Source of the DNA: Gammaproteobacteria bacterium
GTDB lineage: Bacteria; Pseudomonadota; Gammaproteobacteria; SZUA-229
Assembly: GCA_024278435.1 (NCBI GenBank)
Contig: JAJRTD010000324.1
Location: 1 to 7,858, forward strand
Length of the DNA: 7,858 nucleotides
Direction: 5' to 3'
Part shown: positions 1-6,840 of the stretch, piece by piece
How the letters are laid out: the number at the start of each line of letters is the position of its first letter
Numbering within the stretch: position 1 is the first letter of the stretch
Translations under genes and position numbers: made by a program
The notes under the pieces: model-generated
What the model saw: only the letters and a program-made list of their open reading frames with translations
The model's database searches: none
What the model was told of the DNA's origin: nothing

Positions 1-3000
1 GCCGGAGCCTGCTCGGTACCAGTACTGGCTGCGCTTGTTTTTTCAACTGCCGGTTCTGCCTCTGCTTTTACTTCGGGCGCTGCTGGCGCTGAAGATGATG
101 GCGTGGCCGGCGGCGGTGAAGACGGTGCTGCCGGTGGCGGTGGCGGCGCGGCCGCTGGAGGTGATGGCGGCGGCGTTGAGTCTGAACCCATCTTGCCTTT
201 TATCATGCCAAACACCATGCGCAATAAATTAAATATCATTTGCACAATAACAATAGTCCAGCTGACTATGCCCACCACAGCGCCGTATATCCGCATCCAT
301 AACGGCGTTTTGTATTCCTCTACAGCTGGGGCAGCAGGTTCTATTGTGTCATTCGGCCCGATGGCACAGGCTTCCGGAAATGCTTTTTTCGCTGAAATAC
401 AACCCAGTGGAATAACAAACAGCGTCAGCACGGTTGAAACGATAACACCGAACAGCAGGGAGATAGCCATGCCTTCAAAAATCGGGTCACTGAGAATAAC
501 ACTTGAACCACCGACCAGGGCCAGGGCGGTAATAACAATCGGACGGGTACGTGCCTGACAGGCGTTAATCACCGCATCCCTGACATCGACACCGCGCTCG
601 ACTTCATGCCGGGTAAAGTCCACCAGCAGGATCGAGTTACGCACGATGATCCCCGCCAGTGCAATCCAGCCGATCATTGAGGTCGCGGTAAATTCTGCGT
701 CAAACAACCAGTGGCCGGGAATAATACCAACCAGAGTCAGCGGAATCGGCGCCATGATAATGGAAGGGAAAATAAAGTTCTTAAATTCAACCACCACCAG
801 CATGTAGATCAGCACCATGGCGATCATAAATGCACCGCCCATGTCGCGGAAGGTTTCGTAGGTAACCGTCCACTCACCGGTCCATTCAAAACCACTCTGT
901 TTACTGTCTTTTGGCGGACCAAAAAAGCCGCCGTTAATGAAGCCGTGATCAACGGTTACCCCATCGGGTGCCACATAATCAGCCAGCATGTCATCAACCT
1001 GGAACATACCGTAAATCGGTGCCGCCAGTTCACCGGCATTTTCACCGGTGACAAATTCAACATCACGCAGATCCTTGTGGAAAATGACGTCCTGTTCCAC
1101 GTCCTTCACAAAACGCCCCAGTTCAGACAATGGCAGCATCGAACCATCCGGCGCCTTCACCGGAATGGAACCCAGCCGTGAAAACTCGGAACGGGCGGAT
1201 AAAGGCACCTGTAATACGATATAGGTCGGATCAACCACCGAGCCGCGCTTCAGGTCACCGACCACAAAACCACCCATGGCCATTTCCAGCGTCATATTGA
1301 TGGAATCAATACTGACACCTTTGCGTAAAGCCTTGTCCCGATCGGCTTCAAATCGCCAGATTTCGTAGGACTCCTGCAGGTAATTGTCCACGTCGGTAAT
1401 ACTTTCCGCTTTTTCAAACATTTCGGTCATATCACGCGCAAACTGACGACGCGTTGCCTGGTCCGGTCCGTAGATTTCAGCAACCACTGACTGCAGCACC
1501 GGTGGACCCGGCGGCATTTCTACCACCTGTATACGCGCGCCTGCCTTTTTGGCTATCGGCGCCATCACCTCACGCATGGCGACAGCAATGTCATGACTGC
1601 TGCGTTCCCGGGTTGATTTATGGGTCAGCACCACCTGGATGTCGGCCTGCCACGGCTTTGATCTTAAATAATAATGGCGAACCAGGCCGTTGAAATTATA
1701 GGGTGATGCGGTACCGACATAAGCCTGCAATGACATTACCTCTTCGAACTTGCGGCCTTCTTCAGCGAGTTGTGCCGCCAGGTTGGCGGTATCAATTAAT
1801 GAGGTGCCCTCGGGGAAGTTGATAACGATATCAAATTCCGACTTGTTATCCAGTGGCAGCATTTTCACCGACACGGCCGTGGTATAAAACATCACACAAC
1901 TAGCAAAGAAGACCACAAACAGTGACGCCAGGAAGCCGTAACCCAGTACACTGTTTTCCAGCAGCGGACAGATGGTACGACGGAAAAAACCACCAATACG
2001 CTCATTGGTTTTGTGTTCCTTCTCCGCCGCACGTTTTAACAACTCCATTGACGGCTTCATTTTGTTTGCCAGCCACGGGGTAAAGGCAAAAGCGGCAAAC
2101 AGGGAGAACAGCATGGCAACCGAACCCAGGGTTGGAATCGGCGCCATGTATGGCCCCATCATGCCACGCACCACGCCCATCGGCATCAGCGCAGCAATAA
2201 CGGTAAAGGTAGCAAGAATGGTCGGGTTACCGACTTCACGAACAGCTTCAACGGATACCTCTTCGCTCATATCCTCTTTCATCAACCAGTGCCGGTATAT
2301 ATTCTCGATAACCACAATGGCATCATCAACCAGGATACCAATGGAGAAAATCAGGGCGAACAGACTCACGCGGTCGATGGTCAGCCCCAGCACCATGGCG
2401 CTGAACACGGTAAACAGGATAACGATCGGAATAACGATCAGCACCACCAGCGCAGGACGCCAGCCCAGTGCAAAGAACACCAGCAGGGTAACGATACCGG
2501 TGGCAACAAACAGTTTGAAGATTAATTCATTGACCTTGTCATTGGCCGACTCGCCGTAGTTACGTGAAATATAGACGTTCACATTGTCCGGGATGATCTC
2601 ACCCTTCAGTGATTCCAGCCGGTCAAGAATGGCGTTATAAACGGAAACCCCGTTACTGCCTTTCTTTTTGGCAATGGCGATGGTGACCGCCGGCGAACCA
2701 TTGGCGGTTTCACCCTCTACACTGGCCGGGCCAGTGTAATGGGTCACCATGCTATGCACCTCTGAGGGGCCATGCAGAACATTGGCTACATCACGGATAT
2801 AAACAGGGATGCCGTTGCTGATACCGACGACGATGCTTTCCACATCCTGGGCAGACTGCAGGAAGGAACCGGTATAAACCTTGAAACTCTTGTCCCAGGC
2901 TTCGATGTCACCCACGGATTTTTCACTGTTGGCCTGCTGAATCACCTGCGCAATCTGCGGCAGGGTAATACCGTAACCGGCCAGTTTTTCCGGCAGCACT

Positions 3001-3617
3001 TCAACCCTGAGTTCTTCCTTGCGGCCGCTGACCACAAAACCCTGGTTGGAGTTGGGCACTTCACTGAGTTTTTGCAGGGTATCCAGCGCAATCAGGCGCA
3101 ATGAGGCATCATCCACCTCGTTGGACCACAGGGTAATCGTAAGTCCCGGTACATCATCAACCGCTTTCGGCTTGACAATATAGCTGGTAATGCCCGGCGG
3201 CATGACGTCACGGTTTGAATTAAGCTTGCTGTAAACCTTGGTCAGCGAGTTTTCCATTTCCTCGCCTACATCGAACTCAACCGTGACCAGTGCGGAATCA
3301 CGTTGCGCGGCAGCATACACATGCTTCACACCCTGAATTTCGCTCATAATGCGTTCCAGCGGTTTTGCCGCCAGAGCGGCAACCTGCTCCGCCGAAGCGC
3401 CGGGATAACTGACAAAGATGTCGGCCATCGGCACCGAGATTTGCGGATCTTCCTGGCGCGGTGTAAACGCGATGCCGACCAATCCCATCAGGATAAAGAT
3501 GATGATCAACATCGGCGTTAATGGTGAGTTAATAAATGCTTTTGCGGTCCAGCCCGCTACACCCAGGTTATGCTTTTTTGCTGTTTCCAGCTGATTATTT
3601 TCTTTATTATCTGCCAT
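1..3617 (-). CDS. RND-family efflux pump inner-membrane permease (AcrB/HAE1-like), C-terminus cut by window edge
   Basis: Proton-driven RND exporter subunit of the inner membrane, expected to work as a trimer with the adaptor encoded just upstream. The frame is open from the ATG at 3617 to base 1, giving 1205 codons without a stop; AcrB-type pumps are usually 1020-1060 residues. Visible landmarks: TM1 at about residues 33-51, then a periplasmic porter loop, TM2-TM4 at about 367-438, and the TM4 motif GILVDDAIVVIEN with Asp431/Asp432, which match AcrB Asp407/Asp408. This pair argues for the drug-efflux (HAE1) type rather than the heavy-metal (HME) type. TM10 reads AGIIVRNSILLVDF, with Arg993 where AcrB has Lys940. 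TM12 ends near residue 1072. An additional hydrophobic stretch (about 1110-1132) and a Pro/Ala/Ser-rich tail (from about 1140) follow. The start is the only ATG after the upstream in-frame stop at 3636-3638, and it lacks a clear Shine-Dalgarno. Substrate cannot be told. Confidence 0.93.
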   Translation of the reverse strand, partial: MADNKENNQLETAKKHNLGVAGWTAKAFINSPLTPMLIIIFILMGLVGIAFTPRQEDPQISVPMADIFVSYPGASAEQVAALAAKPLERIMSEIQGVKHVYAAAQRDSALVTVEFDVGEEMENSLTKVYSKLNSNRDVMPPGITSYIVKPKAVDDVPGLTITLWSNEVDDASLRLIALDTLQKLSEVPNSNQGFVVSGRKEELRVEVLPEKLAGYGITLPQIAQVIQQANSEKSVGDIEAWDKSFKVYTGSFLQSAQDVESIVVGISNGIPVYIRDVANVLHGPSEVHSMVTHYTGPASVEGETANGSPAVTIAIAKKKGSNGVSVYNAILDRLESLKGEIIPDNVNVYISRNYGESANDKVNELIFKLFVATGIVTLLVFFALGWRPALVVLIVIPIVILFTVFSAMVLGLTIDRVSLFALIFSIGILVDDAIVVIENIYRHWLMKEDMSEEVSVEAVREVGNPTILATFTVIAALMPMGVVRGMMGPYMAPIPTLGSVAMLFSLFAAFAFTPWLANKMKPSMELLKRAAEKEHKTNERIGGFFRRTICPLLENSVLGYGFLASLFVVFFASCVMFYTTAVSVKMLPLDNKSEFDIVINFPEGTSLIDTANLAAQLAEEGRKFEEVMSLQAYVGTASPYNFNGLVRHYYLRSKPWQADIQVVLTHKSTRERSSHDIAVAMREVMAPIAKKAGARIQVVEMPPGPPVLQSVVAEIYGPDQATRRQFARDMTEMFEKAESITDVDNYLQESYEIWRFEADRDKALRKGVSIDSINMTLEMAMGGFVVGDLKRGSVVDPTYIVLQVPLSARSEFSRLGSIPVKAPDGSMLPLSELGRFVKDVEQDVIFHKDLRDVEFVTGENAGELAAPIYGMFQVDDMLADYVAPDGVTVDHGFINGGFFGPPKDSKQSGFEWTGEWTVTYETFRDMGGAFMIAMVLIYMLVVVEFKNFIFPSIIMAPIPLTLVGIIPGHWLFDAEFTATSMIGWIALAGIIVRNSILLVDFTRHEVERGVDVRDAVINACQARTRPIVITALALVGGSSVILSDPIFEGMAISLLFGVIVSTVLTLFVIPLGCISAKKAFPEACAIGPNDTIEPAAPAVEEYKTPLWMRIYGAVVGIVSWTIVIVQMIFNLLRMVFGMIKGKMGSDSTPPPSPPAAAPPPPPAAPSSPPPATPSSSAPAAPEVKAEAEPAVEKTSAASTGTEQAP

Positions 3618-3722
3618 GAGGACTACTAATTGTTTTCAACAGTTCAAACCTGTTCGTGATACAACGACGAACACCTCCCAAACACCCGTTATATACAGCA
3701 GCAAACGGATGACACATGATTG
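3618..3722 (-). other. Adaptor-pump intergenic spacer with stem-loop
   Basis: This 105-base gap separates the adaptor stop from the pump start. On the - strand it holds GGGAGG (3679-3674), a good ribosome-binding sequence with no proper gene start behind it. Directly after comes an inverted repeat, TGTTCGT/ACGAACA, with a nine-base loop (3651-3673). There is no U-tract, so it is not a standard intrinsic terminator. The two genes are probably co-transcribed, with the hairpin affecting mRNA stability or translation of the pump; this is inference. Confidence 0.4.
3651..3673 (-). repeat. 7-bp inverted repeat, possible mRNA hairpin
   Basis: TGTTCGT at 3651-3657 pairs perfectly with ACGAACA at 3667-3673 around a nine-base loop. 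It lies 33 bases before the pump start codon, in the presumed adaptor-pump transcript. No poly-U follows. Confidence 0.45.
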
Positions 3723-4844
3723 CTAGTTATTGCGTCCACGGATCAGGATACGCTCACCCGGCTTCAGCCCGGACAGGATCGTTACCGTGTTTTCATCAAT
3801 CACTTCACCGATACGGACCAGACGCATTTTCGGCTTGTTATCTTCGTCAATAACTTCCACCGACGGCAGACTGCCTTTTTTATTGATCGCGGCCATCGGG
3901 ATAACCGGCAGGGCCCGGGTGGGTGAACTGACATCAGGAATCATGACTTCTGCATACATACCCGCGCCACCCGGAACGCCTTCAGGCAGGTCAAACTTGA
4001 CGGTTACTGTATGCTGCTGACTGTCTGCCACCGGTGAAATCTGTGCCACGCGGGCGTTCACCTGGGTATTACCCACGTCCAGACGGGCGGGAACCACCAT
4101 GCCTTTTTTCAGCCCCGGCATCAAACGCGCCGGCACTTCCGCCTGTATACGCAGGAATTTTGAATAGGAAAATACGATCAGCGGCTGACCCGGCTGTACG
4201 GTATCGCCGATTTCAACCATCTTTTTCATGATTACGCCGTCAAACGGAGCAATCGCCTGGGTGTCACGCAACTTGGCATTAATGGCACGCAAGGCTGACT
4301 CGGCCTCGGTTATGTGCGAGCGCGCAGTTGCCACCTGTGTGCCCTGGGTAACCAGGTCGGCATGGCGCTCGATGCTCTTGTTGCCGTTATTAAGAAAACC
4401 GTTGTCATTGAAATTATTAAAGAAACCGTCAAACATGGATGGCATACCCATGCCGGCCATCGGCCGTGGATTATAGACACGTGGATTCCACAGCTCGCGG
4501 TTGTACTGAACCTGGGCATTCTGCATGGCGTTTTTGGCCGAGCTCAACTGTGCTTCAGCTGCTATTTTCTTTGCCTGCAGGTCATCATCGTTGATTTTCA
4601 CCAGCACGGTACCGGCGGTAAACTCATCACCTTCCTCACCGGCAATATTGACAATACGTCCCGGTATCTGTGCTGCAAGGGTAACTTCCTTGAGCGGAAT
4701 AACGCTGCCCCCGAGAATCACGTAACCACCATGCGGTGCAACACCAACGGTAATTACGCTATCTGCCTGCGCCTGCGCAGACCACCCGGTAACAAGTGTC
4801 AGCGTGAGATAAAAGGGGAATTTCATTCGATTAATTATTGACAT
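3723..4844 (-). CDS. Periplasmic adaptor subunit (HlyD/AcrA-type membrane fusion protein) of RND efflux system
   Basis: Links the inner-membrane pump to an outer-membrane channel across the periplasm. Numbered from the ATG at 4844 (373 residues): signal peptide at about 1-28 (MKFPFYLTLTLVTGW core, then AQAQA, probable cleavage before DSVITVG); first biotinyl-lipoyl half at about 52-84 (IPGRIVNIAGEEGDEF); short alpha-hairpin broken by a Met/Gly/Asn/Phe-rich insert at about 119-156; second lipoyl half at about 197-225 (APFDGVIMKKMVEIGDTV); then beta-barrel and membrane-proximal domains to GLKPGERILIRGRNN. Length is typical of the family. Possible starts are ATGs at 4868, 4862, 4844 and 4826. 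I prefer 4844 because GAAGG lies 11 bases upstream, but 4826 begins right at the signal peptide and is also plausible. There is no lipobox Cys, so unlike AcrA it is probably not lipid-anchored. The pump gene follows after 105 bases. Confidence 0.92.
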   Translation of the reverse strand: MSIINRMKFPFYLTLTLVTGWSAQAQADSVITVGVAPHGGYVILGGSVIPLKEVTLAAQIPGRIVNIAGEEGDEFTAGTVLVKINDDDLQAKKIAAEAQLSSAKNAMQNAQVQYNRELWNPRVYNPRPMAGMGMPSMFDGFFNNFNDNGFLNNGNKSIERHADLVTQGTQVATARSHITEAESALRAINAKLRDTQAIAPFDGVIMKKMVEIGDTVQPGQPLIVFSYSKFLRIQAEVPARLMPGLKKGMVVPARLDVGNTQVNARVAQISPVADSQQHTVTVKFDLPEGVPGGAGMYAEVMIPDVSSPTRALPVIPMAAINKKGSLPSVEVIDEDNKPKMRLVRIGEVIDENTVTILSGLKPGERILIRGRNN

Positions 4845-5074
4845 GCCCAAAGCTACCTTCATGTTCATTTACATAAAATAACGAGTAATACCACAACAAA
4901 AAGTGATATGTTCGGACAATACAGATTGCACTGTGGCCTGATAAATTGCAAGGTTTTTTGTAGCCTTATCACCACTTTATAAGAAATGCAGCCGACAGCA
5001 AACCCTGATTCGGGCAGAATCTCATCAAAGCGGCCATTGTTGCAGATGGCTGAAAAATATCCGCCTGTGCACCG
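4845..5074 (-). promoter_or_regulatory. Non-coding gap upstream of the adaptor-pump operon
   Basis: About 230 bases without a convincing gene lie between the epmA stop and the adaptor start. It is the likely site of the efflux operon promoter and of the end of the efp-epmA transcript. No strong -35/-10 pair could be picked on the - strand; TTGCAA followed 17 bases later by CAATCT is a weak candidate. A 5-bp stem with an 8-base loop (5033-5050) lies just after epmA but lacks a U-tract. Two ATTGCA copies 20 bases apart (4925-4930, 4945-4950) might be an operator. No regulator gene is adjacent. Confidence 0.4.
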
Positions 5075-6067
5075 TTAACTGTTTTCCCATGAAAACGAGA
5101 GAACCTGCTCAATGGCACGGCTTCGGGTAAATACCATTAACAGGCGATCAAGCCCCAGCGCCACACCCGAACATTCGGGCAAACCGGATTTCAGTGCCGC
5201 AATAAAATTCTCATCAATCGGGTTTTGCGCTTTGGCGGCCTGCTGGCGGGCACGATTTTCCTGCTGAAAACGGCTTAACTGCTCATCAGCATCGGTCAGC
5301 TCATGGAAGCCGTTCGCCAGCTCGACTTCACCAAAAAACAGCTCAAACCGTTTTGCCACCGTAATCCCCTGTTCATTTACAGCTGTTTTGGCCAGCGCAC
5401 ACTGCGATGCCGGGTAATCATACATAAAGGTAAAGCGCTCTTTTGCAAACCCGGGCAGCACCAGCTGCATCAGCAACCAGTCCAGCCACTGGCCAAGATC
5501 ATCATCCGGCCCAAGTCCCTGCGGTATCTCGATGCCTTTCTCCAGTGCCAGCTGATAGCACTGCCGCGCATTTGCCTGGTGCGGGTTTATGCCGGCAAAC
5601 GTCTCAAAAGCCTGCTGATAGCTCAGGCGCTCAAACCCGGCATCATCAATGCTGATATGCGGCGACAGCTGACACAGGTGTTTTATCAGCTGTTCAAGCT
5701 CATCCATTAACTGTGGCATATCAAAACCAATACGGTACCACTCCAGCAGGCTGAACTCTGGGTTGTGATACGGCCCCAGCTCATCATCACGAAAGGCCTT
5801 GCATATCTGATAGATCGATTGCTGCCAGTCAGCCAGCAAACGTTTCATGGCATATTCAGGCGACGTGTTCAGATAGCAGTGCTGTTCACGAAAGCACGAC
5901 TGCAGGCTGTCCAGGTGCGGATCGGTGCTTGCAAAGTGTGAAAGCAGCGGGGTTTCAACTTCAATCACCCCGCGCTCATCAAAAAAAGCCCGGATATTTT
6001 TCAACATCCGGGCTCTTTGCAGCAGGGTCTCCCTGGCGGCTTTTGTCTGCCAGTGACTTGCTGCCAT
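5075..6067 (-). CDS. epmA: EF-P--(R)-beta-lysine ligase EpmA (PoxA/GenX/YjeA)
   Basis: Truncated class II lysyl-tRNA synthetase paralogue that activates (R)-beta-lysine with ATP and transfers it to Lys34 of EF-P instead of to a tRNA. Numbered from the ATG at 6067 (330 residues; E. coli EpmA is 325): TSPEYAMKRLL at 68-78, motif 2 FRDDELGPYHNPEF at 92-105, FELFFGEVELANGFHEL at about 241-257, and motif 3 SGVALGLDRLLM at 300-311. The N-terminal anticodon-binding OB domain of true LysRS is absent, as expected. The frame is open further upstream to an ATG at 6091 and a TTG at 6100, but the 6067 start matches the E. coli N-terminus (MAASHWQ versus MSETASWQ) and has AGG eight bases before it. The gene follows efp by 39 bases in the same direction, so enzyme and substrate are probably co-transcribed. 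No missing key residue was noticed. Confidence 0.95.
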   Translation of the reverse strand: MAASHWQTKAARETLLQRARMLKNIRAFFDERGVIEVETPLLSHFASTDPHLDSLQSCFREQHCYLNTSPEYAMKRLLADWQQSIYQICKAFRDDELGPYHNPEFSLLEWYRIGFDMPQLMDELEQLIKHLCQLSPHISIDDAGFERLSYQQAFETFAGINPHQANARQCYQLALEKGIEIPQGLGPDDDLGQWLDWLLMQLVLPGFAKERFTFMYDYPASQCALAKTAVNEQGITVAKRFELFFGEVELANGFHELTDADEQLSRFQQENRARQQAAKAQNPIDENFIAALKSGLPECSGVALGLDRLLMVFTRSRAIEQVLSFSWENS

Positions 6068-6106
6068 CGCCTGAACCTGTAGCGAACGCATGATTAACAA
6101 CCGGAA

Positions 6107-6670
6107 TCAGGCTCGCGAGACATAGTCACCGGTACGGGTATCAATTTTTAATATATCGCCTTCTTCGATAAACAGCGGCACTTTAACCTCGGTACCGGTT
6201 TCCAGCGTTGCCGGCTTGGTAGCGCCCTGCGCGGTATCCCCTTTCAGCCCGGGGTCGGTGTGGGCAACGGCCAGTTCGACAAAATTTGGCGGGGTAATGG
6301 ATAGCGGCGCGCCATCCCATAAAGTCATGACACAGGCTTCCTGGCCTTTTATCCATTTCACCGCGTCACCGACAGCAACTTCACTGGCGGCATACTGCTC
6401 AAAGGTTGTCGGCTCCATAAAGTGCCAGAATTCACCGTCACTGTACAAATACTCCACATTCATTTCATCAACGTCAGCGGCTTCCACTGATTCCGTTGAT
6501 TTGAATGTGCGTTCCAGCACCCGGCCGGTCCGCAGGTTTTTTGCCTTGATCTTGTTAAATGCCTGTCCCTTGCCCGGCTTCACCACGTTGTTTTCGGTGA
6601 TCGAACACGGATCGCCATCAAGAATTATCTTCAAGCCGTTTTTAAACTGATTTGTACTGTATGTTGCCAT
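6107..6670 (-). CDS. efp: Translation elongation factor P
   Basis: Cytoplasmic tRNA-shaped factor that binds between the ribosomal P and E sites and promotes peptide-bond formation at polyproline stretches. The product is 187 residues (E. coli 188). It begins [15 protein letters not shown], and the N-terminal KOW-like domain carries the modification loop [10 protein letters not shown] with Lys34 exactly at the beta-lysylated position. The middle OB domain contains [12 protein letters not shown] and the C-terminal OB domain contains [22 protein letters not shown] and [11 protein letters not shown], ending GDYVSRA. The frame also stays open upstream to an ATG at 6721, which would add 17 residues unlike any EF-P. 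I use 6670, which matches the conserved N-terminus and has GAAG seven bases upstream. epmA follows and epmB is divergent, so the locus holds the substrate and two of its modifying enzymes. The hydroxylase EpmC is not in the window. Confidence 0.97.
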   Translation of the reverse strand: MATYSTNQFKNGLKIILDGDPCSITENNVVKPGKGQAFNKIKAKNLRTGRVLERTFKSTESVEAADVDEMNVEYLYSDGEFWHFMEPTTFEQYAASEVAVGDAVKWIKGQEACVMTLWDGAPLSITPPNFVELAVAHTDPGLKGDTAQGATKPATLETGTEVKVPLFIEEGDILKIDTRTGDYVSRA

Positions 6671-6703
6671 GTTAAACTTCTGCCTGTTAGCGTTAGCTAT
6701 GAA

Positions 6704-6712
6704 TGCTATATT
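6704..6712 (+). promoter_or_regulatory. Possible extended -10 box for epmB (copy 1)
   Basis: TGCTATATT fits the TGn-TATAAT extended -10 pattern with one mismatch in the hexamer. No good -35 lies at 17 bases upstream, which is tolerable for an extended -10. It would leave a leader of roughly 120 bases before epmB. Confidence 0.25.
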
Positions 6713-6731
6713 ACTAGCCATAAAAAATTGT

Positions 6732-6740
6732 TGCTATATT
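6732..6740 (+). promoter_or_regulatory. Possible extended -10 box for epmB (copy 2)
   Basis: Second TGCTATATT, identical to the copy 28 bases upstream and closer to epmB. No recognisable -35 was found. The same bases read on the - strand give TAATAT, so this copy could instead serve efp. Confidence 0.25.
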
Positions 6741-6752
6741 ACCCTGATTTTC

Positions 6753-6777
6753 CTGTAACTTAAATCTGTAACTTAAA
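6753..6777. repeat. Tandem 12-bp repeat, period 13
   Basis: ctgtaacttaaa occurs at 6753-6764 and again at 6766-6777, separated by one base. Both copies are perfect. Position upstream of both divergent genes suggests a binding site or a recent local duplication. Confidence 0.85.
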
Positions 6778-6840
6778 GCGCCATTTATCAGGCACCATCG
6801 CCCCATAAAAACCCACCCGATAAAATCACCAGATAAAACC

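Larger units (their letters stand above)
6671..6840. promoter_or_regulatory. Divergent efp/epmB promoter region
   Basis: This 170-base AT-rich region between two divergent genes must hold promoters for both. It contains three pairs of repeated words: GTTAGC in tandem (6686-6697), tgctatattac twice (6704-6714, 6732-6742), and ctgtaacttaaa twice (6753-6764, 6766-6777). On the - strand, TTTAAG then 17 bases then TAATAT (inside the 6732-6742 copy) is a possible weak efp promoter. On the + strand each tgctatatt resembles an extended -10 box facing epmB. These are readings by eye. Confidence 0.5.

Noticed and set aside
103..558. Gly/Ala-rich open frame on the + strand
   Set aside because: It is the antisense of the pump's Pro-rich tail and last helices; its glycine runs simply mirror the proline codons.
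711..1181. 156-codon open frame on the + strand (and similar ones at 1972-2559 and 2772-3104)
   Set aside because: These lie wholly opposite the pump gene, whose own frame gives clear RND motifs, and their products show no recognisable domain.
1..3617. Pump as a heavy-metal (CusA/CzcA-type) exporter
   Set aside because: TM4 has the double Asp of the HAE1 type rather than the HME-type signature; the adaptor's Met cluster alone is not enough.
4314..4841. 175-codon open frame on the + strand
   Set aside because: Antisense of the adaptor gene, which has a signal peptide and lipoyl domains in the other strand.
5033..5050. Terminator hairpin after epmA (GCCAT/ATGGC)
   Set aside because: Only five base pairs and no following U-tract, so it is not convincing as an intrinsic terminator.
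5075..6100. epmA as a true lysyl-tRNA synthetase
   Set aside because: It has no anticodon-binding domain, is about 330 residues long, and sits beside efp and opposite epmB.
6671..6721. 17-residue N-terminal extension of EF-P from the ATG at 6721
   Set aside because: EF-P proteins begin at the MATY-like sequence at 6670; the extension is AT-rich promoter sequence containing the repeats.
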